Part shown: piece by piece, positions 12,242-19,555 of the stretch
Layout of the letters: each line of letters begins with the position of its first letter
Position numbering within the stretch: the stretch's first letter is position 1
From: a virus
Direction: 5' to 3' (one strand)
DNA length: 23,768 bases
Virus record (IMG/VR): IMGVR_UViG_3300023301_000102
Span: 1-23,768 of that record
Position numbers and translations under genes: made by a program
Notes under the pieces: model-generated
Told to the model about the DNA's origin: nothing
Seen by the model: only the letters and a program-made list of their open reading frames with translations
Database searches by the model: none

Positions 12242-13453
12242 ATGTTAGACGCATTCGCTAGGAATTTTAGTAACACTTATCAGGAATTTTTCCCAAAAGT
12301 GTTGATTGCAATGAAGATTGCAAACACAAGATTATTGTCCGATCTTACTTTTGGACAAAGCATTGACCGAGTACGATACGATATCTCGGCTATCGACGTT
12401 CAGGACCGAGTTGCTCGAACTGACGGTACTGTTGACCTCGTATCAGACGAACGAGAAACTTTGACTGTAGACCAAGACAAGATGGTACTCTTTAACCTTT
12501 CTGCGAAAGAAATGGTACAAGCTGGACCTCTTAACCCAGGTACAATTATTGGCGGTCAGGTTGCAGTGAAACTCGCGACACACGTTGATGCCGACATTCT
12601 TAATCAGACATTGAACGCCTATGCTGATTTTGACACAGGTTCTTTGACGACTCTCATTGCAAACACCACACCAATCGCCCTGACATCAACCACTGTTCCG
12701 CAGATGGTTTCACGTCTTCCTGCTTTACTACGACGAAACAATCAAAATCTTTCTAACTTGGTACTTGTCGTTGATTCGATTGCCGCTTCAGACATGTTCC
12801 AGTACCTTTTGGGTAAAAATGCAGATTTTGTTAACTCTCTGTTCAAGAACGGTTTCGTTAATGAAGAAGTAGCTGGTGCAGAAGTGTATGTTTCAGAAAA
12901 CCTTACAGGTGAAGCAACCCTCGCTATGGCTACAAACGTAACAGCTGGCGACACAATCACTGTTGAAGGAGTTGTATTTACAGCGCGAGCAATACCTTCT
13001 CTAGCTGGAGAATTTGACATCGGAGGTTCCGCTGACGCAACACGAGCTATCATCGCTAATGCAATCAACGGCTCAGCAACGGGCAAAGATTCAGCGGTTG
13101 GTTACTTTGAGGTATCAGCAGCTAATCGACGTATTCTTTCTAAGACAAAGAGAATCACCGCAACAAACAACGACACTACTAATATTCTTACGATTGTCGC
13201 TGTTGGTTCTGGTCGACTTACTCTTGCGGAAACATTTACAGACGCAACTGATGCGTGGACAAAAAACTTTATTCACGCTTATTTCGGAAAAAAGGGTGCA
13301 ATAGACGTAGTTGTTCAGAAAGAATCTAAGATGGAGATGTTACAGGAACCAAAGCAGCCAGGATCAAAAAATATTTCAAGCACAATCATTTACGGGCTAA
13401 AAACCTTTTTTGATGGCTCACAGAAATTCCTCGACGTTCACATCGCTGCGTAA
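12242..13453 (+). CDS. Major capsid protein, HK97-type, with an inserted domain (403 aa)
   Basis: The size, place after the scaffold, and content fit an HK97-fold coat protein. There is a helical N-arm (MLDAFARNFSNTYQEFFPKVL), a beta-rich middle with 'DVQDRVARTDGTVDLVSDERETLTVDQDK', a long spine-like helix region (about 100-130), and 'NLSNLVLVVDSIAASDMFQYLLG' (169-191). Residues about 225-342 (GEATLAMATNVTAGDTITVEGVVFTARAIP and onward to DATDAWT) look like an inserted Ig-like or decoration domain of a kind common in phage virion proteins. After it the coat sequence resumes with 'FGKKGAIDVVVQKESKMEML' and a C-terminal strand 'YGLKTFFDGSQKFLDV'. The protein would be the most abundant in the virion. 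A strong promoter lies directly upstream. Confidence 0.85.
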   Translation: MLDAFARNFSNTYQEFFPKVLIAMKIANTRLLSDLTFGQSIDRVRYDISAIDVQDRVARTDGTVDLVSDERETLTVDQDKMVLFNLSAKEMVQAGPLNPGTIIGGQVAVKLATHVDADILNQTLNAYADFDTGSLTTLIANTTPIALTSTTVPQMVSRLPALLRRNNQNLSNLVLVVDSIAASDMFQYLLGKNADFVNSLFKNGFVNEEVAGAEVYVSENLTGEATLAMATNVTAGDTITVEGVVFTARAIPSLAGEFDIGGSADATRAIIANAINGSATGKDSAVGYFEVSAANRRILSKTKRITATNNDTTNILTIVAVGSGRLTLAETFTDATDAWTKNFIHAYFGKKGAIDVVVQKESKMEMLQEPKQPGSKNISSTIIYGLKTFFDGSQKFLDVHIAA

Positions 13454-13475
13454 TTATAAGTAATTAAAAAAAAAC

Positions 13476-13682
13476 ATGCCTTATTCAACAGGAAACGCTG
13501 ACGGAGTAAAGATTTTTGACAAAACAGCAGATGGTTTGGCTATTCGAACCACACTTGATAGTGGAACACCGCCAACAACTGCCAATGTTTTTGCAAAAGG
13601 TTGTTCAGTTATGGCACTCGACACTGGAGTACGCTATATAAACACAGGTACATCAGCGATCCCATCTTGGGAAATCAACTAG
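13476..13682 (+). CDS. Small head-associated protein (68 aa)
   Basis: The protein is beta-rich and ends 'GCSVMALDTGVRYINTGTSAIPSW', a signature I recall in short phage proteins encoded right after the capsid gene ('DTG..Y.NTGTSA.P.W'). It may be a head decoration or completion protein. The ATG follows an A-run with no Shine-Dalgarno sequence and lies 22 bp after the capsid stop. It ends with TAG, one base before the next ATG. No cysteine pair or signal peptide is seen. The role is inferred from place and motif only. Confidence 0.6.
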   Translation: MPYSTGNADGVKIFDKTADGLAIRTTLDSGTPPTTANVFAKGCSVMALDTGVRYINTGTSAIPSWEIN

Positions 13683-13683
13683 T

Positions 13684-14199
13684 ATGAAAAAAATATTTAT
13701 TCTAATAGCATTGATTGCGATTGGGGGGTATTTCTTCCCTCGATTGTCTGAAGCCCCGATTTTGGGATCGTCGAAAGTAGGTACTCAGTTTGGAGTACAA
13801 AGAATGGCAACTGTTGTTTTCTCACCAACTACCGCAACAACAACTTCACTCTTTAATAGTGACGTAAACGAGCGTTACATTACTGATGTTGTATTTTACT
13901 GCGATAATTTGGGTTCGAGTAGGACACTCTTAACAGGTGTAGGTTTGCTTTCTGCTGGTTTTACATTTTCAGCTGCCACGACCTCGAATTCGACATCGGG
14001 ATTGCAAGGTAATACGAATTTTGTTCTAAACACGAGCGTCGCGACTACAACCTTCCAAAATTATGTTGCATCTTCGACACCAGGATTAACTGGTACAGCG
14101 GTCAACAGGTTCTGGCCAGCCGGTACGTTTCTTACATATGTTGCAAACGCTACAAACACAGCGGTATGCACCATAAATACAGACTACATACCGAGCTAA
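13684..14199 (+). CDS. Membrane-anchored or secreted beta-rich protein in the head gene cluster (171 aa)
   Basis: The N-terminus MKKIFILIALIAIGGYFFP is a classic signal peptide or signal anchor: two lysines, then about 15 hydrophobic residues. No lipobox cysteine is present, and the cleavage site after SEA would be followed by proline, so an uncleaved anchor is likely. The rest is Thr/Ser-rich and beta-type, with 'VVFSPTTATTTSLFNSDVNERYITDVVFYCDN', 'GLQGNTNFVLNTSVATTTFQNYVASS' and two cysteines (in VVFYCDN and AVCTINT) that could form a disulfide outside the cell. I recall similar Thr-rich proteins in Patescibacteria metagenomes, but cannot confirm it. Such a protein inside a virion operon is unusual. 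It may act at the host surface or in infection. Confidence 0.7.
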   Translation: MKKIFILIALIAIGGYFFPRLSEAPILGSSKVGTQFGVQRMATVVFSPTTATTTSLFNSDVNERYITDVVFYCDNLGSSRTLLTGVGLLSAGFTFSAATTSNSTSGLQGNTNFVLNTSVATTTFQNYVASSTPGLTGTAVNRFWPAGTFLTYVANATNTAVCTINTDYIPS

Positions 14200-14258
14200 T
14201 TTGTGCGCTTCTTTCGGTCGTCACTTACGAGTGGCTTCCGAGGTTAAGTCCATAAAAT
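14200..14258 (+). other. Hairpin in the gap before the adaptor gene
   Basis: GTCACT (14220-14225) and AGTGGC (14230-14235) pair over a TACG loop (one G-T wobble). Outside a 2-nt internal loop on each side, TCGG (14214-14217) pairs with CCGA (14238-14241). There is no T-run after it, so it is unlikely to be an intrinsic terminator. It may stabilise the mRNA end or set relative expression. Confidence 0.45.
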
Positions 14259-14861
14259 ATGTTAACAAATACACAAGACATAATTAACGAGTTCTATACT
14301 TTAATTGGAGACACCAGTGATTTGTCGTCCGCCGAAGTTTTAAAGTTAGCAAACAAAATTTATTTTGAAATATTAAGAAGTAAGCAGTGGGAATTTTTAA
14401 AAAAGGAATCAACCGGGAGTATTTCAGGTACCGACATTGCGGAGCCGTCTGATTTTTCCAATCTATTGACGGACAATCCTAAGGTTTATATAGGAGAAAA
14501 TAATTCTGAATTCATGGTTGTGCCGTTTAGTGAACGAAGACTGTATAGAAACCAAAATTTGACTGCGTATTATGATTCACGACAACAAAAGCTAGTTTTC
14601 ACAAAGACACAAGACAATACATATTCATTTGATTATATATATGTACCAGTTGCCTTGACTGTTGCTGGTAGTAATCCTGTATTCCCCAACCGATTTTGGA
14701 ATGTGCTGCCTTTCTTTATGGCAAGCGACAATGATTTTATCCAGCTATTTGAAAAAAATCGTTCTTATTCTGGGGAAAATAGAATGCGAGGTGAAATGAT
14801 TTTATCTGACATGAAGTCGTGGAATGATAGGCTAAACAGTATCCAAACATACGGAAATTAA
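14259..14861 (+). CDS. Head-tail adaptor / tail tube A-like protein (200 aa)
   Basis: The N-terminal helices, 'NTQDIINEFYTLIGDTSDLSSAEVLKLANKIYFEILRSKQWEFLKKE' (4-50), are the usual opening of podovirus adaptor proteins (T7 gp11-like and related DUFs), which bind under the portal with a helical bundle. A beta region follows with 'YIGENNSEFMVVPFSERRLYRNQNLTAYYDSRQQKLVFT', then 'PVFPNRFWNVLPFFMASDNDFIQLFEKNRSYSGENRMRGEMILSDMKSWND'. The gene comes after the capsid block and before the nozzle-like gene, the canonical order. The family is inferred from the N-terminal pattern and synteny, not from an exact match. Confidence 0.65.
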   Translation: MLTNTQDIINEFYTLIGDTSDLSSAEVLKLANKIYFEILRSKQWEFLKKESTGSISGTDIAEPSDFSNLLTDNPKVYIGENNSEFMVVPFSERRLYRNQNLTAYYDSRQQKLVFTKTQDNTYSFDYIYVPVALTVAGSNPVFPNRFWNVLPFFMASDNDFIQLFEKNRSYSGENRMRGEMILSDMKSWNDRLNSIQTYGN

Positions 14862-15050
14862 ATGATTACTCAATTTCAAATAGACGGAGGTTGGATGTAT
14901 GTCTTATTCGCTGACGGTACGATCAATCGAAAATACTTACCAAATGCGGCTCTGTCTGAATGGGAAAATGTTGTGTTGCCAGTTTTTGATGATTTGGTTT
15001 TACCTATTCAATCAAAATCCGGTGAAGTAAAAAGTGTCCAGGTAAGCTAA
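14862..15050 (+). CDS. Hypothetical protein (62 aa)
   Basis: The ATG directly follows the adaptor stop (TAAATG) and the gene ends 7 bp before the nozzle-like gene. The sequence, 'QIDGGWMYVLFADGTINRKYLPNAALSEWENVVLPVF', reads as a small beta domain, with no recognised family. The tight fit between two tail genes supports expression. It may be a minor tail or assembly protein. Confidence 0.6.
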   Translation: MITQFQIDGGWMYVLFADGTINRKYLPNAALSEWENVVLPVFDDLVLPIQSKSGEVKSVQVS

Positions 15051-15057
15051 GAAAAAC

Positions 15058-17109
15058 ATGAGAGAGAAAAAAATCAATCTTTTTGTCAGCGGTGTCCAAA
15101 ACTTGATATCTAATGAGATTATTGCTTCTGACGCTTCCTCTGGTTCAATGTCATGGAGAACAAAGGACGGCCGTATTGAACTTGTGAGAGGTAGGCAGGA
15201 GACTGGTATCAGCACCACAAACCCCACGCTTGTAACTGAGGCTCTTGACGAGCTTACAACAGAAGCGGGCGATATGTTGGTACTTAGTCAGTCAGAGGTG
15301 GAATCTTCGGTGGTCGGAGCTGTCTATGCACAGATTTTTGCTCCTAGACAAGACGGAACGCGGATGCACTATTGCAAAAAAAATAATAAAATCCAAGTTA
15401 AACAAGGTGATAATTGGGTCGATGTAATCACTGGCTTAACTAACGAATCAGAAGTATTCTTTGCTCCGTATGCCTCACTCGCCGGGAACTATCTTTTTGT
15501 TGGATGTCGGGACGGTCTGTACAAAATAAATCTAGCCGATCCTTTGTCTTACAAGGATATGTATAACTCTACTAAGAATCACAAAGGGTACATGTTAATA
15601 AATGAAGCTCGCATGTTTTTGTGGAATAGGTTTGACCCACCAGGAGATCAAACGGCTATTTATCTTTCAAAAATTGATCCACAGGGGACTAACTACACAA
15701 CAGTAACAGCCGAAATTCTTGGGGTATCAGGGAGTACCGTGTACACAGGTACATTGGCAGCCTCAACAGGATTAAGATTTGTTTTTGGAATAAGTGTCGT
15801 TGGGACAACGGCCGCAGGTGTTGAGACATTTGTTGATAATCAAAATGGAGTTTTGACGAGCGACAAAGGAGGGACGGGTACAATAAATTATACCACTGGC
15901 CAGTATAGCGTAACGTTTAACGCTGCTGTTTCGTCAGGTAACGCAACGGCTACCTATCAATGGGAGGATTCAAACGTTAATGGTATCACTGACTTTACTT
16001 TCTCATCTCCTCGACTAGCAGGGGAGGGTGATTTTATTCCCCAAGAATATCTTGGTGAGCCGATTCGTAATGTTGTCCCTTTTGATGGTGCGTACTACTC
16101 GTTTAAAACAACCTCAGTTTATGAATTGAACTTAACAGCAGATGACACCAACGCAACTAATGCAGTATTTCGGTCTGACATTGGGGTCAAGTCTCTGAGA
16201 GGAGTTGTGGCTACCAGTAAAGGTATCGCATACATTGATACCGCAAACCCAGACAAACCGATACTTTCAATGCTCGTTCGTAACCCAGTGGGAGGTAACC
16301 TCGAACCAATAAATCTAACTCCGTTATTTGCTTGGGAAAATTACATCTTTGATCAGTGTGTAATGGACACATGGGGTGAGTACATACTCGTGTCGTGTCG
16401 GACCACTAGTTCGGATAATAATGATCGTTTGGTTTTGGTTAATACTTCTCAAAAATATTCTGTAGATATTACTTATTACGGTGTCAGATCATTGGCTAAA
16501 AATGAAGGGCTTTTATATGGAGGTGGCGCATTATCAGAAGCGATCTATCAGTTATTTACAAATGATGATGACCTTGCGGGGGTTATAGATAATTTTTGGA
16601 TTAGTAAAAATGACAATTTTGGTGATGATAGATTAAAAAAGGTGCGCTACTTAGAATTAAAAGGACTTATTGACCCCAATCAGTTTTTTTCGGTGTACGA
16701 GTCGTTTGATGACGGCACAAATCAACTCGTCGGTACAGTTTTAGGTAGTGCTGACTATGTAGACCTTTCTAACCCTCAATTTATAGAAACAGGGTTGGAT
16801 TCAACAAGCGGTACTGGGTTGATTGGAGGGGATGAAATTGGAGTATCAGCACTGGGCGGGGGGCTTGGTACAACCCCGACGGGTGATTCAATTCTTGCGT
16901 ATCCTTTTTATACTCGTATAAAAATAAGAACCTCAAAGTTTCGTGTACGTCGTTTGACATTCGTAGCGTTGGGTTTTGGATATTGTGCAATAAATATGAT
17001 TAAGGATTTTGACATCTTGTCTTTTGAACAGAGGATACCGGGGAGGTTTAGAATTAAAAGATATGTGTCACTTGATGGTGCTACGACAGATTTGGATACA
17101 CAACCATAA
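15058..17109 (+). CDS. Tail nozzle / tail tube B-like protein (683 aa)
   Basis: This is a long, beta-rich protein following the adaptor, as T7 gp12 and P22 gp10-type nozzle proteins do. The N-terminus 'NLFVSGVQNLISNEIIASDASSGSMSWRTKDGRIELVRGRQETG' (7-50) matches the typical opening in which a strand and loop bind the adaptor. Repeated blade-like segments suggest a beta-propeller (for example 'YASLAGNYLFVGCRDGLYKIN', 'FDGAYYSFKTTSVYELNL', 'WGEYILVSCRTT'). The region about 215-305 (TAEILGVSGSTVYTGTLAAST to SSGNATATYQWED) looks like an inserted immunoglobulin-like domain. The C-terminus has 'IKIRTSKFRVRRLTFVALGFGY'. The protein would form the tube through which DNA and internal proteins leave. 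Confidence 0.65.
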   Translation: MREKKINLFVSGVQNLISNEIIASDASSGSMSWRTKDGRIELVRGRQETGISTTNPTLVTEALDELTTEAGDMLVLSQSEVESSVVGAVYAQIFAPRQDGTRMHYCKKNNKIQVKQGDNWVDVITGLTNESEVFFAPYASLAGNYLFVGCRDGLYKINLADPLSYKDMYNSTKNHKGYMLINEARMFLWNRFDPPGDQTAIYLSKIDPQGTNYTTVTAEILGVSGSTVYTGTLAASTGLRFVFGISVVGTTAAGVETFVDNQNGVLTSDKGGTGTINYTTGQYSVTFNAAVSSGNATATYQWEDSNVNGITDFTFSSPRLAGEGDFIPQEYLGEPIRNVVPFDGAYYSFKTTSVYELNLTADDTNATNAVFRSDIGVKSLRGVVATSKGIAYIDTANPDKPILSMLVRNPVGGNLEPINLTPLFAWENYIFDQCVMDTWGEYILVSCRTTSSDNNDRLVLVNTSQKYSVDITYYGVRSLAKNEGLLYGGGALSEAIYQLFTNDDDLAGVIDNFWISKNDNFGDDRLKKVRYLELKGLIDPNQFFSVYESFDDGTNQLVGTVLGSADYVDLSNPQFIETGLDSTSGTGLIGGDEIGVSALGGGLGTTPTGDSILAYPFYTRIKIRTSKFRVRRLTFVALGFGYCAINMIKDFDILSFEQRIPGRFRIKRYVSLDGATTDLDTQP

Positions 17110-17112
17110 ACA

Positions 17113-17121
17113 TGCTATAAT
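17113..17121 (+). promoter_or_regulatory. Extended -10 promoter for the fibre genes
   Basis: TGC-TATAAT (17113-17121) is a perfect extended -10 placed in the 45-bp gap. TTGGAT at 17092-17097 (18-bp spacer) is a partial -35. RNA would start near 17128 and include a G-rich Shine-Dalgarno sequence, GGGGGGA (17138-17143). Confidence 0.6.
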
Positions 17122-17154
17122 TAAAAGATAATTAAGCGGGGGGAAAGCTTATAT

Positions 17155-17718
17155 TTGGCAACAAAAAAAATAACAGATTTAAGTGCGATCACGACCCCCC
17201 TGTTAACAGATATTTTGCCTATTGTTAGCGACCCTGCGGGGTCAGCAACAACAAGTAAGGTAACAATGCAGAATCTTGTCGGCGGGAGTATTTCTATTGC
17301 TTCAAATTTTGTTACAGCGTCTTTAAGTGCGGTTGATATAACCGGCATGACTTTTCCTATTGCGGCAAGTGAGATTTATGCGGTTCAAGTTTATGGTACA
17401 TGCTCAAAAGCGACATCAGCCGATGGTTTGAAATTTGCCATAAATTGCCCGACTTCTGCGACTATTGCAGGGATACAACTAGGTGGAGGCGCAACATTAG
17501 CCGCCCCCCTTGTCCCGTCTTTAATTTCTTCGATCAACACGCTTGGGACAACACTCGCCACTGGCGTAGGGGTTCAGGTATCTTTCGTGTTGTCGTTTCG
17601 AGTAGTGAACTCAACAAACGCGGGCAATATAAAAATTCAATGCGCTTCAGTTACAGCAAACAGCGCAACTATTAACGCTGGAACTTATATGGTTTTTAGG
17701 AAGTGTACTAATGTATAA
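17155..17718 (+). CDS. Tail appendage / fibre-type protein (187 aa)
   Basis: The N-terminus MATKKITDLSAITTPLLTDILPIVSDPAGSATTSKVTMQNL (1-41) is the common virion-attachment opening of phage fibres and appendages ('KITDL-x-A-x-TPLLTD-LPVVSD'), which docks the protein to the tail. The remainder is a Ser/Thr/Ala-rich beta region that could trimerise. The start is TTG at 17155, supported by the family-like N-terminus and a Shine-Dalgarno sequence, GGGGGGA, about 11 nt upstream. The first ATG is 36 codons later and would remove the docking motif. Its stop is 2 bp before the glycine-rich fibre gene. It may be a short fibre or an adaptor for the next protein. Confidence 0.65.
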   Translation: MATKKITDLSAITTPLLTDILPIVSDPAGSATTSKVTMQNLVGGSISIASNFVTASLSAVDITGMTFPIAASEIYAVQVYGTCSKATSADGLKFAINCPTSATIAGIQLGGGATLAAPLVPSLISSINTLGTTLATGVGVQVSFVLSFRVVNSTNAGNIKIQCASVTANSATINAGTYMVFRKCTNV

Positions 17719-17720
17719 AT

Positions 17721-19550
17721 ATGACATTAACTTTAACTAAAGCAGTAGCAGATTTTTCAAAACAATTAGCGGAATCAGCCTCTATCGGAGCTGTAACTTC
17801 TTCTTTGAATAATGGACTAGACTCAGACGGTGTTCAAATCACTAATCAAAAGATTTATGGTTTTACTGTAGACTCTGGTTCTCGCAAAGAATACATTGTC
17901 GCGTATTTTGATAACAATAACCAACTTTCACAAATCGTTTCGATTTCAAGACAAGGTGTAGCAACAACAGGTTTTGCTAAAGGACACAACGTGGGTGCAA
18001 GCGTGCAAATTACAGATTGGGCGTTACTACTAAGGATTACAAATATGCTTAATGGTACTACTGATTGGGACGCAGGTGTACCGATTAAATATGATGCGAC
18101 TCCTTCACAAGTGAATCCTTTAGCTCTCGCCACTGTGCAGTTTGTGTTAGACACTGCTTCTGGTTCTACAGTTTTGGCTTTCAACCCGCAAACGGTTAAC
18201 GGTGTTGTTGGTGAGGGTGTTACATCTGGTGACTGGGTTTATCTTAAAGAGTCAGACGGCAAGTGGTACAGAACTGATGCCGACGCGGTAGCAACAAGTG
18301 TCGATGTTAAAGTTGGAAAAGTTAGAGCAACGACACTTATTAACCAGTCGGTAGCTGGTGGTATTTTTATATCTGGGACTGAAACCGTTGGTACATACGT
18401 CGCAGGAACAATCTACTACATCTCAAATACAGCTGGTGCGTTATCAACATCAGCAGGAACGAATTCAGTAGTGGTAGGTGTGGGTGACGCGAATACTGAT
18501 CTATTTTTTAGTCAGCCTCTTAAGCCTATTCCTAATGCGTCTACTACGGTCAGGGGGTTTGCAGAACAAGCGACCGATGCAGAAGTTCTTGCTCGAACAT
18601 CAACTGGCGCAACTGGCGCTCCTCTCTTTGTGAATCCGTCGTCACTTTCTAGTCTTGTTAAGTTTGGCGGAACAGGTGCTGATGGTGCGCTTACAATTTC
18701 TTCTGGTACAACTACGCTTGACCTTGCGGGTGCAATTATGTTCACGCGAAACTATTCAAGTATTTCAATAACAGGCACTGGGGTTTTGGCGTTTTCTAAT
18801 CCACACGCAAACGGAACGACAATAACTCTAAAATCTCAAGGAAATGTAACTATTACATCTTCAACGAATCCGGCCATTAATCTTCGGAGTCTCGGCGGTA
18901 CTGGGGGGACAGCTGGGGCTGACGGTGAGGGTTCCGGTGGAATCGGTTCGATTGGGAATTCTTATATAAACTCGGCTAATCCAGGAACTGGGGGGGCTAC
19001 TGGTGCTGGGGGTATCGCCGGTGCGGCATTTTCACCAACGTATCTGAATAATATTCAAGACAAGAACATAAAATATCATACCGGCAGTGGTGGCGGTGGA
19101 GGGAAGGGGGGGTCATCAACTGGAGGTCCAAGAGTCGGCGGTGCCGGTGGTCGCGGTGGCGGTTCTTTATATATTGAAGTAGGTGGGGCATTAAATATAA
19201 CAAGTACAATAAACGCAAGTGGCGCAGACGGAGGGGTTGGCTCTGCCGCAGCCTTTCAGCGATATGGGGGCAGCGGTGGTGGTGGCGGCGGTGGCGGAAA
19301 AATTATTATTTTGCACAACACATTAACAGCAAACAGTGGGACGTATACAGTTACTGGTGGTGCTGGTGGCGGTGGCGGTGGCGGTGGTAGCGGTGTTGGT
19401 TCCTCAGTGGACAATTCCCGTGGCGGTGGCGGTGGCGCTGGTTATTCGGCCGGGACAAACGGTGGTATTAATAGTGGCTATGACGGTGGTGCAGGTGGTG
19501 CCGGTGGCGCTGGTCTTTCATTGGTAGCTCCTAATACAGAGTTCTCTTAA
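17721..19550 (+). CDS. Glycine-rich tail fibre / receptor-binding protein (609 aa)
   Basis: Residues 1-390 contain fibre-like segments, including 'VDVKVGKVRATTLINQSVAGGIFISG' and 'PIPNASTTVRGFAEQATDAEVLARTSTGATGAPLFVNPSSLSS', a motif common in trimeric tail fibres. Then comes a beta-solenoid-like stretch (AIMFTRNYSSISITGTGVLAFSN). From about 390 to the end the sequence is strongly glycine-rich, with runs such as GGSGGGGGGGGK and GGAGGGGGGGGSGVG, interrupted by short beta strands. Some phage adhesins use polyglycine-II sandwiches to present variable receptor-binding loops, and this tail could do the same. The DNA is purine-skewed with GGTGGC repeats prone to slippage. The receptor is unknown. 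Confidence 0.75.
   Translation: MTLTLTKAVADFSKQLAESASIGAVTSSLNNGLDSDGVQITNQKIYGFTVDSGSRKEYIVAYFDNNNQLSQIVSISRQGVATTGFAKGHNVGASVQITDWALLLRITNMLNGTTDWDAGVPIKYDATPSQVNPLALATVQFVLDTASGSTVLAFNPQTVNGVVGEGVTSGDWVYLKESDGKWYRTDADAVATSVDVKVGKVRATTLINQSVAGGIFISGTETVGTYVAGTIYYISNTAGALSTSAGTNSVVVGVGDANTDLFFSQPLKPIPNASTTVRGFAEQATDAEVLARTSTGATGAPLFVNPSSLSSLVKFGGTGADGALTISSGTTTLDLAGAIMFTRNYSSISITGTGVLAFSNPHANGTTITLKSQGNVTITSSTNPAINLRSLGGTGGTAGADGEGSGGIGSIGNSYINSANPGTGGATGAGGIAGAAFSPTYLNNIQDKNIKYHTGSGGGGGKGGSSTGGPRVGGAGGRGGGSLYIEVGGALNITSTINASGADGGVGSAAAFQRYGGSGGGGGGGGKIIILHNTLTANSGTYTVTGGAGGGGGGGGSGVGSSVDNSRGGGGGAGYSAGTNGGINSGYDGGAGGAGGAGLSLVAPNTEFS
18890..19530 (+). repeat. GGTGGC/GGTGCT-rich low-complexity coding tract
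   Basis: Short GGN codon runs recur through this stretch, with the densest blocks at about 19086-19165, 19260-19305 and 19355-19445. The runs are imperfect and in frame, encoding polyglycine. The tract differs in base use from the AT-rich flanking genes and could change length by replication slippage. Confidence 0.8.
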
Positions 19551-19555
19551 AAATT

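Noticed and set aside
13014-13304. A 96-codon frame overlapping the capsid insertion domain
   Set aside because: It lies wholly inside the capsid gene in another frame, with no start signal and no sensible protein pattern.
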